Assembly (NCBI RefSeq): GCF_033115175.1
Contig: NC_084838.1
Location: forward strand, 59,674,468-59,738,467
Direction: 5' to 3'
Source of the DNA: Lepus europaeus
Lineage: Eukaryota > Chordata > Mammalia > Lagomorpha > Leporidae
DNA length: 64,000 nucleotides
Within the stretch, counting starts at the first letter, position 1. Each line of letters starts with the position of its first letter. This document shows, piece after piece, positions 32,271-44,134 of this stretch. Below the pieces are notes generated by a model that was not told the origin of the DNA, did no database searches, and was given only the letters and a program-made list of their open reading frames with translations. The translations under genes and the position numbers were made by a program.

Positions 32271-33450
32271 AAGAGGTTCAACTAATCTAAGATGGATTGA
32301 AGAAACTAGATTAAATGAAGAGCCAGGCTTTCTATCTTTAGGTCTAACTGTACATCTTATTTTCCTCTTGTCAAGAATGTCAGTAAAGCAAGCTCATAAC
32401 AGCTTCCCAGTTCTGCTGATCTACAGCATTTATGATCGTTTACCACGCCTGCATCTATCTGGACTCTGGAACTACATGTATGTGTAAATCCACACTTGAA
32501 CTTCATAATGAGCACAGTCATATTCCTGCTCTCTATCAATATATGCTCATATGAAATTATAACTACTGTCCAAATATTTTGACATATAATATTATACAAA
32601 GAGGAAATGTACAGCTGCCCCCAAAATAAAATCATATAACTTTGCATAGTCCTCAAAAAACCATTCTGGCATCCATCAATGATGATGTTGAGTATGGAGA
32701 AAATGTTCTAAAATCACTATGAGTGGATTGCTTAACACATGCTGTTAAATTACAAATTTTATGTGTGAAAAGTAAGCTTTAGTGAATGCATACAACACTA
32801 AATAATTCTGAATCCCAGAAGTCTATGTCACTAAGACATTGCAAAAGGAAAAATGATTGCAAAATAGCATCAGTGGAAATAAAAGTACAGCCTAGTTTTC
32901 TTTTAGTTCTGAATTTATATTTTCACAGTGTTTCTTCTATCTATGTGTTTTTAAATTATTATTGTTTATATCTGCGTTTGCAAACCTACTTACATAGCTT
33001 TTTCAATGCTGCTATAAAATATTGCCTAACTCTTTGAACCAAAAAAACTAATATTATTGTCTACAGCTAATTTATAATATAAATACTAGGACAATATTAG
33101 GAAGATTTAGAAATGCTCCCTCATTGGAAAAGGTAAAAAAGGGGCCCACAGGGAGGCAGAATTCAGTTGCCTTCCCTGAGCAACAAGAGTTATTTCTGTG
33201 TTGGTATTTTTTTATTTTCTCTGTTTTTTAAATATATTTTTATACTTTGAACTCCTATGGAGGGTAGGCAGAATATCTAGGATACTCAGTAAATACCTGG
33301 AATTGAGTATGTATTCATCAGTTAAAAAAAAAATGGGGAAAACAATATCACCCAAACATAAATTACTAGCTAGAAATCATACGTTGGAAAACATGCTTAG
33401 ATGGAAGAGAAGAAACTGCATGTATTAGAGAACAAACAAGAATTGTACCC
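32271..33450. other. 1.2 kb without recognised repeats
   Basis: No SINE, no splice-flanked open frame and no CpG enrichment. It is one of few SINE-free blocks in the middle of the window. Confidence 0.4.
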
Positions 33451-33454
33451 AGAG

Positions 33455-33757
33455 GGGCTGGTGTTGTAGAGAGGCAGGTTAAGCAGTGGCCATATTGGAG
33501 CATGGTTCAAGTCCCAGCTTCTCCACTTCTGATCCAGCTCCTGGCTAATGTACCTGGGAAAGCAGTAGAAGATGACCCAAGTACCTGGGTTTCTGCCAAC
33601 CATGTGGAAGCTCTGGATGGAGTTCCAAGCTGACCCATCCTTGGCTGTTGTGACCACTTGGGAAATGAACCAGCGGATGGAAAATGTCTCTCTCCGTGTA
33701 TTTCCCTGTCTCTGTGTCACTCTGCCTTTCACATAAATAAAGTAAACCTTTAAAAAG
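33455..33757 (+). mobile_element. C SINE, type A/O
   Basis: Head GAGGGGCTGGTGTTGTAGAG with the CATCCCATATGG segment deleted. AGAATTG before (33438) and after (33754). Confidence 0.88.
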
Positions 33758-33982
33758 AATTGCTCCAGAATAGAGACAGGAGAATGCCAGTACAAATAGA
33801 AGAAACAAGAGTACAGAAACACTCATACAGGTAGAAGAACAGATTACCTACAGCATATTATAGCCCAGATCCAAAGAAGGGATTCCCTTTTCCCTCCATG
33901 TCAGGAAACAGATGCAAGCAGAGTGAAACTAGTTTGCAAGACATCAATGAGGACAAGTTGTGATTTAAGAATTGAATTATTT

Positions 33983-34242
33983 GGGGCTGGTGCTGTGGCG
34001 TAGTGGGTTAAAGCCCCAGCCTGCAGCGCCGGCATCCTGTATGGGCGCTGGTTCAAGTCCTGGCTGCCCAACTTCCGATCCAGCTCTCTGTTATGGCCTG
34101 GGAAAGTAGCAGAAGATGGCCCAAGTCCTTGGGCCCATGCACCCGTGTGGGAGACCTGGAAGAAGTTCCTGGCTCCTGGCTTCAGATGAGCTCAGCTTTG
34201 GTCGTTGTGGTCACCTGGGGAGTGAACCACCCCATGGAAGAC

Positions 34243-34317
<75 letters not shown>

Positions 34318-34360
34318 GCTCTACCTCTCTCTGTAACTTTTTCAAATAAATCTTTGAGAA
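33983..34360 (+). mobile_element. C SINE, type A, with long (CT)n and TSD
   Basis: ATTGAATTATT flanks it. Its pyrimidine tract is an almost pure CT run at 34245-34314. Confidence 0.94.
34245..34314. repeat. (CT)n microsatellite
   Basis: About 70 bp of CT, interrupted once by CACACT. Confidence 0.92.
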
Positions 34361-34368
34361 AAATAATT

Positions 34369-34999
34369 GAATTATTGGCCCAGACTAAAAGGACAGAAGA
34401 GACATCCTCAGCCCTCCAGGAAATACAACTATATTAACTCCCTAGTTAATAGGGATTCCACTTCCATTTGTATAGTTTATTAGTGTGGTGGTTTGGTCTA
34501 TGGCAGCTTGTTTAAACTGGACTGCATTTCCAAAATTCTCTTTCCCCAGGGTTCTAAATTAGAGTTGGCCAAAACACAGATGTGCATGAGATTTGGCAGG
34601 TAGAAGTGAAGCAGAGGCTATTACCCTCTGACCATCATTGTGGTTACAGAAAGAGAGAAAAGCACATAGAAAGGATCCACAGCTTCTGACTTGTTCTCAT
34701 TCTCCTCCAACCCACATCTGGCCCAGCTCCTGACCCTGCTAACTACCAATGGTCCCAGGCACATCACCAACCAGGTGCTTGGCAGGTGCCCTGCAAGGTG
34801 GCAGATGAACAGACACACATAGCATCTCATCCACCTCCCCATAAACCTTCTCTACTGTTCGTTGGCAGCCGGACTTTGTTGGCTTCTCAGATTGACTTGT
34901 TAATTACTGCCTTTCTAGTCTTCCAACATACTTCTTGGATCTTCACATCTACATTTCTTCCTATAATGGTGCATGGTCCACATCCTATTTTTTAAAAAG
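34369..34999. other. unassigned, old relic likely
   Basis: 34470-34640 (TGGTGGTTTGGTCTATGGC, TTAGAGTTGGCCAAAACAC) looks like an old interspersed repeat but I cannot name it. No gene. Confidence 0.3.
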
Positions 35000-35316
35000 A
35001 CGGGTGGTCATTTGGCTTAGTGGTTAAGATGTCAGTTGGAACAACCAGGTCCCTTATCAGAGTGCTGGGTTCGTGTCCTGCCTCTTCTCCCCATTCCATC
35101 TTCATTCTAAAGCACACCCTGGAAGGCAATTATGATGGTTCAAGTAATTGGGTTCTTGCCACCCCCAAGGGAGATATGGATAGCATTCCTGGCTTTGGCC
35201 TGGCCCAGTCCCACTGTTCGGAGCATTTGGGAAATGAAATAGTGAAACAGTGGATGGGAGCTTTTTCTCTCTCTCATTTTCTTTGTCTGCCTCTCAAATA
35301 AAGAAAATAAATTTTT
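35000..35316 (+). mobile_element. C SINE, type O
   Basis: Head ACGGGTGGTCATTTGGCTTAG, core GGAAGGCAATTATGATGGTTC, tail AATAAAGAAAATAAATTTTTT. Confidence 0.85.
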
Positions 35317-35317
35317 T

Positions 35318-35358
35318 AAAAGATTATTTATTTATTTATTTGAAAGTCAGAGTGAGAG

Positions 35359-35389
<31 letters not shown>

Positions 35390-35656
35390 GAGATAATCTT
35401 CCATAAGTTGGTTCATTCCCCAAATGGCTGCAACGGCTGGCTGGGGCTGGGCCAGGTTGAAGCCAGGAGCCAGGAGTCAGGAGCTTCTTCTGGATCTTCC
35501 ACATGGATGCAGGGCTCCAAAGCCTTGGCCATCTTCCTCTGCTTTCCCAGGGAGCTGGACTGGAAGTAGAACAGCTGGGTCTTGAACTGGTGTACCCATA
35601 TGGGATGTTGGCACTGCAGACAGCAGCTTAACCTACTGTGCACAGTGCTGGCCCCA
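35318..35656 (-). mobile_element. C SINE, type A, with TSD
   Basis: AGAAAATAAATTTTT at 35302-35316 and 35657-35671. It inserted in the tail of the previous SINE. Confidence 0.95.
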
Positions 35657-35683
35657 GAAAATAAATTTTTAAAGGAATTTTTA

Positions 35684-36283
35684 AAAAAGATTTATTGGGC
35701 CGGCACCATGGCTTACTTGACTAGTCCTCTGCCTGTGGTGCCAGCATCCCATATGGGAGCTGGGTTCTGGTCCCGGTTGCTCCTCTTCCAGTCCAGCTCT
35801 CTGCTGTGGCCCGGGAGGGCAGTGGAGGATGACCCAAGTACTTGGGCCCTGCACCCACATGGGAGACCAGGAGGAGGCACCTGGCTCCTGGCTTCGGAGC
35901 AGCGCAGCGCTGACTGTGGCGGCCATTTGCGGGTGAACCAATGTAAGGCAGACCTTAAATAAAAAATTAAAAAAAGATTTATTTATTTATTTGAAAGATA
36001 GAGTTACAAAGAGGCAGAGGAGAGAGAGAGAGATCTTCTATCCACTGAATCACTCCCCAGATGGCCCCAACGGCCAGAGCTGTGCTAGTCCGAAGCCAGG
36101 AATTTCTTCCGGGTCTCCCACATGGGTGCAGGGGCTCAAGGACTTGGGCCTGGGGACTGCTCTTCCAGGTCATATCCGAGAGCTGGATAAGAAGTGGGAC
36201 AGCTGAGACTTGAATCAGTGCCCATGTGGGATGCCAGCACTGCAGGCAGTGGCTTTACCCACTACGCCACAACGCCAGCTCCA
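35684..36283 (-). mobile_element. C SINE, type A, split by a plus-strand SINE
   Basis: The T-rich end starts at about 35684 (AAAAAAGATTTATT) and resumes at 35970 (AAAAGATTTATTTATTTATT). The copy ends at ACGCCAGCTCC. Outer worn TSD GGAATTTTTA / AGAATTTTTA (35674 and 36286). Confidence 0.88.
35698..35969 (+). mobile_element. C SINE, type I, nested
   Basis: Starts GGGCCGGCACCATGGC. AAAAAAGATTTATT lies on both sides, a TSD made of the host SINE's own tail. Its pyrimidine tract is deleted. Confidence 0.9.
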
Positions 36284-37340
36284 AAAGAATTTTTAAAGAA
36301 AAAAGAAACTCATCATAGGGTAACTCGTGGTGGGTCTGCTTCCCTGACTAGAAAGCTGACTTTCAGAAGAAACTGAGCTCATTGAATCATTCTCAAATAA
36401 TTATTTTTTGGTTTAAAGTCCCAATTTCAGAACTCTTTGTTGATAGTACCAGAAATATATGAAATTAAGATGATATGTACAATCACCTGGTATAAAGCAT
36501 GAAAATCACTAAGTCTGATCAGATCTTTGATCATAAAGATATTCCAAACTAGTTAAGGAGACAGAAGATTGATCCAAGTATATTGTATAGATATTTATGC
36601 ATACCTATGGTAGACAACATTGGTTTGCTCCTTTTCACTTGCGATTTGCAGCTAGGACTGGCTATGTAACAGAATTCTCTCCAATGAGATATAAGAAGAA
36701 AGACCAGGTAAGACATTGAGGAGGGCTTCTGTTTTCTGAATAAAAAGCAGATGGACCTGGTAAGCCTATCCTATCATCACACGCCCTTTCTTCCTGCCTG
36801 AAATTCAAAGTGGCTCCCAGAAGAGCAGTCATCTTCAATTCAAGGTCTCATGCACAAGACTTTTTCCAGTATGAGGAAAAGGGGATGTCAACTGGAGAGA
36901 CACTGGCCCTGCAGTCACCAAGGTGCAATGCCAGCGTGTTAACTCCTTTTGCACAAGCCACCAAAGCAGAGTTTTCTGTTAATTATAGCTGATGGTGTTT
37001 TTAATTGAGATGAGATGTTCATTTAAAAATAACTATTACAGAATGTAGTGACTATAGGATTTGATGACAAAGTAAAGAAGAGCCTTAGGAAGTATGACTA
37101 GGTTTGGATCTTCAAGAGAAGGAAAAAAAATGGACAAGAAAAATAAATCCATGACTACAAAAAACCAGAAAGGCAGAAAATAATTGAAGGGCATTTCGAT
37201 GGTTTGAGGAAAGGCCCAGGGAGAAAGGCATAAAACAAACCAATATCTCAATTTCCACAGGAGATGGTGAGTTTCTTTATTAGAGTGGTGCATTGGGAAC
37301 AGAAATAAAAGGAAGTTACTAGGATAATGTAGTTATAGGA
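36284..37340. other. unassigned, possible old DNA-element relic
   Basis: 36630-36900 (GATTTGCAGCTAGGACTGGC, CCAATGAGATATAAGAAG, CTTTCTTCCTGCCTG) resembles an old mammalian repeat of the kind suspected near 15.8 kb. No coding support. Confidence 0.35.
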
Positions 37341-37344
37341 AATA

Positions 37345-37450
37345 TTTACCAAAGGCCCTTTATGTGCTAAGTATTGTTTCCTTGAGATACAGTCATAAAC
37401 AGTACAGAGTTCCTGTACTCATGGAGTTAAATCCCATTGGAAATGAAAGT
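37345..37450 (-). mobile_element. old L2 3' fragment
   Basis: TTACCAAAGGCCCTTTATGTGCTAAGTATTG through GTACTCATGGAGTT follows antisense L2. Confidence 0.6.
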
Positions 37451-37562
37451 TAAAATGTGAATAAGGAAGAGGAAGCATACTATAAACTGCCCCCCCAGAG
37501 GCTTGGTGACAAAAAAAAAAAAAAAAGGAGAAAAATAGGTCTACTGGATATTATAAAAATAC

Positions 37563-37880
37563 CCAAGCATTGTGGCACAGCTGATTGAGTCACTGTTGGG
37601 GAAGCCCATCTCCCATATTGGAGCGTCTGGTTTGAGTCCTTTCAATGTGCTTTTGATCCAGCTTCCCGCTAATGCATCCTCAGAGGCAGTAGATGATAGC
37701 TCAAGTATCTGGGCACCTGCCATCCATGTGGGAGACCCAAAAGGAGTTCTAGGCTCCTGGCTTTGGCCTGGCCGAGCCCTGGCTGTTCTAGGTACTCAGA
37801 GAATGAAGTAGCAGATGGAAGATCTCTCTTCCCCCTCACTCTCACTCTCTCTGTTGTTCATCAAGTAGATTAAAAAATAA
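37563..37880 (+). mobile_element. C SINE, type O
   Basis: Head ACCCAAGCATTGTGGCACAG, core AGAGGCAGTAGATGATAGCTC, tail TAAAAAATAAGTAAATG. Confidence 0.85.
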
Positions 37881-37911
37881 GTAAATGAACAATTGTAAAC
37901 AGATATTTGTG

Positions 37912-38246
37912 GGGCCGGCATTGTGATACATCGGATTAAGACTTTGCCTGTGATGCCAGCATCCCACACGGGCGTGGCTTGAGTCCCAGCAGCTTAACTT
38001 CCGATCCACTTCAGCCAATCTGCCTGAGAAAGTATCAGAAAATGGCCCAAATTCTTGGGCCTCTGAACCTACGTGGGAGACCCAGAAGCAGCTCTGGGCT
38101 CCTAGTTGCAACCTGGCCCAGCCCCAGCTGAAGCAGCCATTTGGGGAGTGAACCAGTGAATGGAAGATCTCTCTCTCACTCTCTCTCCTCTGCTCTCTGT
38201 AACTACCTTTCAATTAAAATAAAAAATAAATCTTTAAAAAAAAACC
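37912..38246 (+). mobile_element. C SINE, type A
   Basis: ATATTTGTG before (37902) and after (38249), with the tail AATAAATCTTTAAAAAAAA. Confidence 0.92.
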
Positions 38247-38547
38247 AAATATTTGTGAAGTGTCTGAAAGGTGGAAGAAAGGCAGACTGGTACATGAGCT
38301 TGAGACCCAAGGAATGGAACAGCAGTAAGTTCCCTGATAGGTTTTCTTTTTGCCTCATATAACCTGGGCTACAATCTCAAGAAACCAGCAAATGGAAATA
38401 GCAACAGGCACAGACAAAGGAAGCCCTGAGAAAACCTGCTCCCTCTACCCCCAAAAAGCAATTCTAATAACAGCAAATTTCTCACCAGAGACCACAAAGG
38501 TCAGAAGGAGGTAGCAGAACTGTTTTTTATTTATTAAAAGAAACGCC

Positions 38548-38644
38548 TGGGGGGGGGTACTATTGTGGCATAATGGGTAAAGCATCTCTGTCTGCAGCAC
38601 TGGCATCCCATATTCATTCAAGTTCGAATCCCTGTTGCTCTACT

Positions 38645-38686
<42 letters not shown>

Positions 38687-39265
38687 ACAGGCAGAGTGGA
38701 CAGTGAGAGAGAGAGAGACAGAGAGAAAGGTCTTCCTTTACTGTTGGTTCACCCTCCAATGGCAGCTAGGGCCAGCGCACTGTGGCTGGTGCATCACGCT
38801 GATCCAAAGCCAGGAGCCAGGTGCTTCCTCCTGCTCTCCCATGGGGTGCAGGGCCCAAGCACTTGGGCCATCCTCCACTGCACTCCCTGGCCACAGCAGA
38901 GAGCCGGACTGGAAGAGGGGCAACTGGGACAGAATCCGGCACCCCGACTGTGACTAGAACCCGGTGTGCCGGTGCTGCAGGCGGAGGATTAACCTATTGA
39001 GTCGCCGCACCGGCCTGCTCTACTTCTGATCCAGCTCCCTGCTAATATGCTTGGGAAAGCAGTGGAAGATGGACCTAGTACTTAGGCCCCTGCACCCACA
39101 TGGGAGACTGAGATGGAGTTCCAGGCTTCTAACATCAGCCTGGCCCAGAATTGGCCATTGTGGCCATCCTGGAAGAGAACCGGCAGGTGGAAAATTCCCT
39201 CTCTCTCTCTCTCTCTGTAACTGTGCCTTTCAAATAAAAATAAATAAGTCTTAAAAAAAAAAAAA
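38548..39265 (+). mobile_element. C SINE, type A, split by a type Y SINE
   Basis: Left part 38548-38646 and right part from about 39014 (TGCTCTACTTCTGATCC) rejoin into one body ending CAAATAAAAATAAATAAG. 38250-38547 before it is unassigned. Confidence 0.88.
38647..39013 (-). mobile_element. C SINE, type Y, nested, 39-T tail, with TSD
   Basis: TGCTCTACTTCT flanks it. The uninterrupted T39 (38647-38685) suggests a recent insertion, because long pure tails decay quickly. Confidence 0.95.
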
Positions 39266-39716
39266 GAAAGAAAAAGAAATGTCTGTCAACTCAGAATCTT
39301 ACATCTCATAGAAATGTCCTTCAGGAATAAAGAGAGAAATCAAGACATTCTCATAAGAAAGAAAGGAGAATTTATTGTCTAAAGATTTATCATGAAAAAC
39401 AGTCTAAAAACAGAAAAGAAATTTTAAAAGAATGAAACTTGGAATATTGGGAAGAAATAACAATTGAAAAAGAAATGCAGATAAAGATAAAAATGAAGAT
39501 GAAGACAAAGGCGAAGAAGAAGAAGGGAATAAAATGGAAAGAGATAAAACAGGGACAATATTTGATGACTGAAGCAAAAATGTTAACCTTACCTGATGTG
39601 GTTCTTGATGTATATAAGGGAAATACATTCATATCTACATGTAAATGGGAGAAGTGAGGTAAAATACATTTCCAAAGTTGTACTTATGAAATGCATGAAG
39701 TTTGTATTCCTTAAGA
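39266..39716. other. purine-rich sequence, nothing recognised
   Basis: 39460-39560 is AAG/GAA rich, giving a short Lys/Glu frame on one strand and a Ser/Leu/Phe frame on the other. Both look like composition artefacts. Confidence 0.4.
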
Positions 39717-39777
39717 AAAAGGTTTATACATCAAGTTATTAGAGAACATCAGGGAAACCCTGCAAGATATAGGCACA

Positions 39778-40071
39778 TTCGTGGTTCAACAGGCTAATCC
39801 TCCGCCTAGCGGCGCCAGCACACCAGGTTCTAGACCCGATCGGGGCGCTGGATTCTGTCCCGGTTGCCCCTCTTCCAGGCCAGCTCTCTGCTGTGGCCTG
39901 GGAGTGCAGTGGAGGATGGCCCAAGTTCTTGGGCCCTGCACCCCATGGGAGACCAGGATAAACACCTGGCTCCTGCCTTCGGCGAGATGTGCTGGCTGCG
40001 GTGGCCATTGGAGGGTGAACCAACGGTAAAGGAAGACCTTTCTCTCTGTCTCTCTCACTGTCCACTCTGCC

Positions 40072-40100
<29 letters not shown>
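39778..40100 (+). mobile_element. C SINE, type Y, in L1 ORF2, with TSD
   Basis: AAGATATAGGCACA at 39764-39777 and 40101-40114. Tail of about 26 As. Confidence 0.97.
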
Positions 40101-40102
<2 letters not shown>

Positions 40103-41594
40103 GATATAGGCACAGGCAAAGATTTCTTGGAAAAGACAACAGAGCCACAGGCAGTCAAAGCCAGAATTAACATTTGGGATTGCATCAAATTGAGAAGTTT
40201 CTGTACTGAAAAAGAAACAGTCAGCAAAGTGAAGAGGCAACCAACAGAATGGGAAACAATATTTGCAAACTATGCAACCTATAAAGGTTTAATAACTAGA
40301 ATTCACAAAGAGATCAAGAAACTCCACAACAACAAAACAAACAACGCACTTAAGAGATGGGCCAAGGACCTAAACAGACATTTTCCAAAAGAGGAAATCC
40401 AAATGGCCAACAGACACATGAAGAAATGTTCAGGATCACTAGCAGTCAGGGAAATGCAAATCAAAACCAAATGAGGTTTCACCTCACCCCGGTTAGAATG
40501 GCTCACATTCAGAAATCTACCAACAACAGATGCTGGCGAGGATGTGGGGAAAAAGGGACACTAATCCACTGCTGGTGGGAATGCACACTGGTAAAGCCAC
40601 TATGGAAGTCAGTTTGGAGATTCCTCAGAAACCTGAATATAACCCTACCATACAACCCAGCCATCCCGCTTCTTGGAAGTTACCCAAAGGAAATTAAATT
40701 GGCAAATGAAAGAGCTGTCTGCACTTCAATGTTTATTGCAGCTCAATTCACAATAGCTAAGACATGGGATAAAGTTAAATGCCCATCTACAGAAGACCGG
40801 ATAAAGAAATTATGGGATACATACTCTATAGAATACTATACAGCAATAAAAAAAAGAAATCTGGTCATTTGCAACAAGGTGGAGGAATCTGGAAAACATT
40901 ATGCTGAGTGAAATAAGCCAGTACCAAAGGGGCAAATATCATATGTTCTCCCTGATTGGTGACAACTGAGCACCTAAAAGGAAACCTGTAGAAGTGAAAT
41001 GGACACTATGAGAAACAATGACTTGAGCAGCCCTTGTCCTGACTGTCGAGGAACAACTTACTATTTTTTCCTTTTGGTATTTTTTTGTTCTACTTAATAC
41101 CACTGGTTGAACTCTTTAATTAACACACAATTATTCTTATTTGTTTAAATTTAACTGAAAGGTGATCCCTGTTAAATAAAAGAGTGGGATTAAGAGAGGG
41201 AGGAGATGTACAGTTGGCACATGCTCACTCGAACTTACCCCTAAGGGTAGAGCTAAAAACGTGCCAGGGGATTCAAAATCAGTCCCATCAAGGTGGCATG
41301 TACCAATGCCATCTCACTAGTCAAAGTGATCAGTTTCAGTTCATAACTGATCATGATGATAGGATTAAGCGTCAAAGGGATCACATAAACAAGACTAGTG
41401 TCTGCTAATAATAACTGATATAATTAAAAAGGAGAGAACAATCTAACATGGGAAGTGGTATATACAGCAGATTCATAGAATGGCAGATGTCCTAAACAGC
41501 ATTCTGGCCTCAGAATCAGCCATTAAGGCATTCAGATCCGGCTAAAAAGCCCATGAGAGTTTCTCAGGCATGGAAAGCCAAGACACTGTGGCAA

Positions 41595-41630
<36 letters not shown>
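41595..41630. repeat. (AAT)12 microsatellite in the L1 3' UTR
   Basis: Pure AAT units ending in AACAAC. Confidence 0.92.
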
Positions 41631-41632
<2 letters not shown>

Positions 41633-42038
41633 CCTAAATGAAAGATGTCTGTGAGTGAGTTCCCAGTGGAAAGAACGGGCCATCAAAGAACGAGGTACCT
41701 TTCTCTAAAGGGAGAACTTCCAATTTGATTATAGCCTTGTCTAAATAAGTTTGGAGTTTGTGAACTCAAGAGGCTTCCATAGCCTTAGCAGTTCTTGACA
41801 AGAGCCTCGGGTGATTACTGACATCATAATAAGAGTATCAATTGTTAAATCAACAACAGGAGTCACTGTGCACCTACTCCCCATGTATGATCTCTTTCCT
41901 TAATGTGTTGTACTATGCGAATTAACAGTAAAACTACTACTCAAACAGCACTTTATACTTTGTGTATCTGTGTGGGTGCAAACTGTTGAAATCTTAGTGT
42001 ATACTAAGCTGGTCTTCTGTATATAAAGATAATTGAAA

Positions 42039-42375
42039 GGCCGGCGCTGTGGCTCAATAGGCTAATCCTCTGCCTGCGGCGCTGGCACACCAGGTTCTAG
42101 TCCCGGTCGGGGCACTGGATTCTGTCCTGATTGCCCCTCTTCCAGTCCAGCTCTCTGCTGTGGCCCGGGGGTGCAGTGGAGGATGGCCCAAGTTCTTGGG
42201 CCCTGCACCCCATGGGAGACCAGGAGAAGCACCTGGCTCCTGCCTTCGGATCAGCGTGGTGCGCCGGCCACAGCGCGCCGGCCATTGGAGGGTGAACCAA
42301 CAGTAAAGGAAGACCTTTCTCTCTCTCTCTCTCACTGTCCACTCTGCCTGTTAAAAAAAATATATAAATATATAT
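42039..42375 (+). mobile_element. C SINE, type Y, in the L1 3' UTR, with TSD
   Basis: ATAATTGAAA at 42029-42038 and 42376-42385. The tail decays into TATATAAATATATATA. Confidence 0.95.
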
Positions 42376-42636
42376 ATAATTGAAAATGAATCTTGATGAA
42401 TAATGGGAGTAGGGGATGGGATGGTTGTGGGTGGAAGGGAAGTTATGGGGAGAAAAGCTGCTATAATCCAAAAGTTGTACTTTCAAAATTTATATTTATT
42501 ACATAAAAGTTAAAAAAAAAGAAAACAGTGTTTCAAATTAAAAAAAAAGGTTTATAAATTTTTAAAAAAAGTAAATGGTTTTCTGTACTTCATTCAGTCT
42601 GGTAAATTTCAACAATAGTAAGCTATAATGTACTAC

Positions 42637-42767
42637 ATTTGAGGGCACTTCAAATTTTGTGGAAAAGAGAATTATAAGATAAGATTGTTTTGTACAGAAA
42701 GGTTGAAATCCATGCATTGTTTTTTAATAATAAGTATTTTTCATGGACTTTTTGAAAATTCATTGTA
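42637..42767 (+). mobile_element. short palindromic element (MITE-like), copy 2
   Basis: GAGGGCACTTCAAATTTTGTGG at the left and TTCATGGACTTTTTGAAAATTC at the right are imperfect inverted repeats. The interior GAATTATAAGATAAGATTG and GGTTGAAATCCATGCA match the copies at 25571 and 54205. Confidence 0.6.
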
Positions 42768-42814
42768 TCTTTGAATACTAATTTTTGTACTGAAATAATT
42801 TAATTTTTTTTATT

Positions 42815-43136
42815 TTTCAAAGATTTATTTATTTGAAAGTCAGAGTTACATAGAGAGAGGAGAGGCGGAGAGAGAAGTCTTCAATCCGCTGGTTCACTAC
42901 CCAGTTGGCCGCAATGCCCGGAGCTGCGCCAACCTGAAGCCAGGAACGAACCAGAGCTTCTTCAGGGTCTCCCACACGGGTGCAGGGGCCCAAGGATCTG
43001 GGGCATCTTCTATTGCTTTCCCAGGCCATAGCAGAGAGCAGGAATGGAAGAGGAGTAGCTGGGTCTCGAACCGGCGCCCATATTGATGCTGGCCCTGCAG
43101 GCAGTTGTTTACTCACTACGCCACAGCACCAGCCCC
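42815..43136 (-). mobile_element. C SINE, type A
   Basis: Ends GCACCAGCCCC. TAATTTTTTT lies before and after. Confidence 0.9.
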
Positions 43137-43140
43137 TAAT

Positions 43141-43470
43141 TTTTTTTTTTTTTTTTTAAGATTTAGTTATTTATTTGAAAGGCATTGTTAGAGAGAGGCA
43201 GACGCAGAGAGAGAAAAAAGTTTCCATCTGCTCATTCACTCCCCAAATGGCTGCCACGGCTGGAGCTGGGCCTATCTGAAGCAAGTAGCCAGAAGCTTCT
43301 TTCAGGTCTCCCACATGGGTGCAAGGTCCAGGCACATGGGCCATCTTCTATTGCTTCCCCAGGCCATAGCAGAGAGCAAGATTGATCAGTCGGAACAGGA
43401 ACTGGTGCCCATGTGTGAAACTCGTGCAACAGGTGGAGATTTAGCTTGCTGAGCCACAGTGCTGGCCCTC
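43141..43470 (-). mobile_element. C SINE, type A
   Basis: TAAGATTTAGTTATTTATTTG after a T run, head CACAGTGCTGGCCC, followed by AAATAAATAATAAATAAATAAG. Confidence 0.9.
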
Positions 43471-43695
43471 TAAATAAATAATAAATAAATAAGTAATTGC
43501 ATTTTTGAGAATTTATTCCAGAGGGATGAAAAGGTACATCTAAACAAATACATACACAAATGTTCATATAAACTTTATTGTAGTAGTGAAAATCTGGGGG
43601 AAAAAATCAACTTGTTTTTCAAAAGGTGAATGATTAAATAAATTGTACATCCATACTGTGGAATCCTACTCAGACATAAAGAGCAACAAACACTT

Positions 43696-44038
43696 GAGGG
43701 CTGTTGCTGTGGCATGGTGGGTAAAGTGCTGCCTACAGTGCTGGCGTCCCAATGGGTTCTGGTTCGAGTCCTGGCTGTTTCACTTTTGATCCAGCTGTCT
43801 GCTGATGGCCTGAGAAAGCAGCAGAGGATTGCCCAAGTCCTTGGGCCCCTGCGCCAGCGTGGGAGACCCAGACGGAGCTCCTGGCTCTTGGTTGGGGCCA
43901 TTTGGGGAGTGAACCAGTGGATGGAAGAGTGAACCTCTCTCTCTCTCTCTCTCTCTCTCTCCCTGTCCCTGTCCCTCTGCCTCTGCCTCTGCTTCTCTGT
44001 AATTCTGACTTTCAAATAAATAAATAAATCTTTAAAAA
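43696..44038 (+). mobile_element. C SINE, type A, with TSD
   Basis: AGCAACAAAC before (about 43682) and after (44042). Confidence 0.93.
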
Positions 44039-44134
44039 AATAGCAACAAACTATTGCCAAATGGGAATACTTACATGGGTTTCAAGAGTTTTAAGATGAT
44101 TGACAAAAGCTAATCTTAGAAGGCTAAATACTTG

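Larger units (their letters stand above)
39729..42544 (+). mobile_element. L1 retrotransposon, 5' truncated, with 12-bp TSD
   Basis: AAAAGGTTTATA occurs at 39717-39728 and 42545-42556. The element starts inside ORF2 (39729-39777, resuming after a SINE at 40115) and carries its C-terminal part, with the [10 protein letters not shown] motif at about 40400-40430, then [10 protein letters not shown], then [11 protein letters not shown] and HCWWEC. A frameshift near 40470 breaks the frame. ORF2 ends near 40911 and the 3' UTR runs to about 42515, with (AAT)n at 41595-41630 and a distinctive GTGGGTGGAAGGGAAGTTATGG end. Two type Y SINEs interrupt it. Dead copy. Confidence 0.92.

Noticed and set aside
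39404..39632. Ser/Leu/Phe-rich minus-strand frames that look membrane-like
   Set aside because: They are the complement of an AAG/GAA-rich stretch. A signature of composition, not a protein.
40127..40911. Two overlapping plus-strand frames resembling a reverse-transcriptase protein C-terminus
   Set aside because: Not an independent gene. It is the frameshifted ORF2 end of the 5'-truncated L1.
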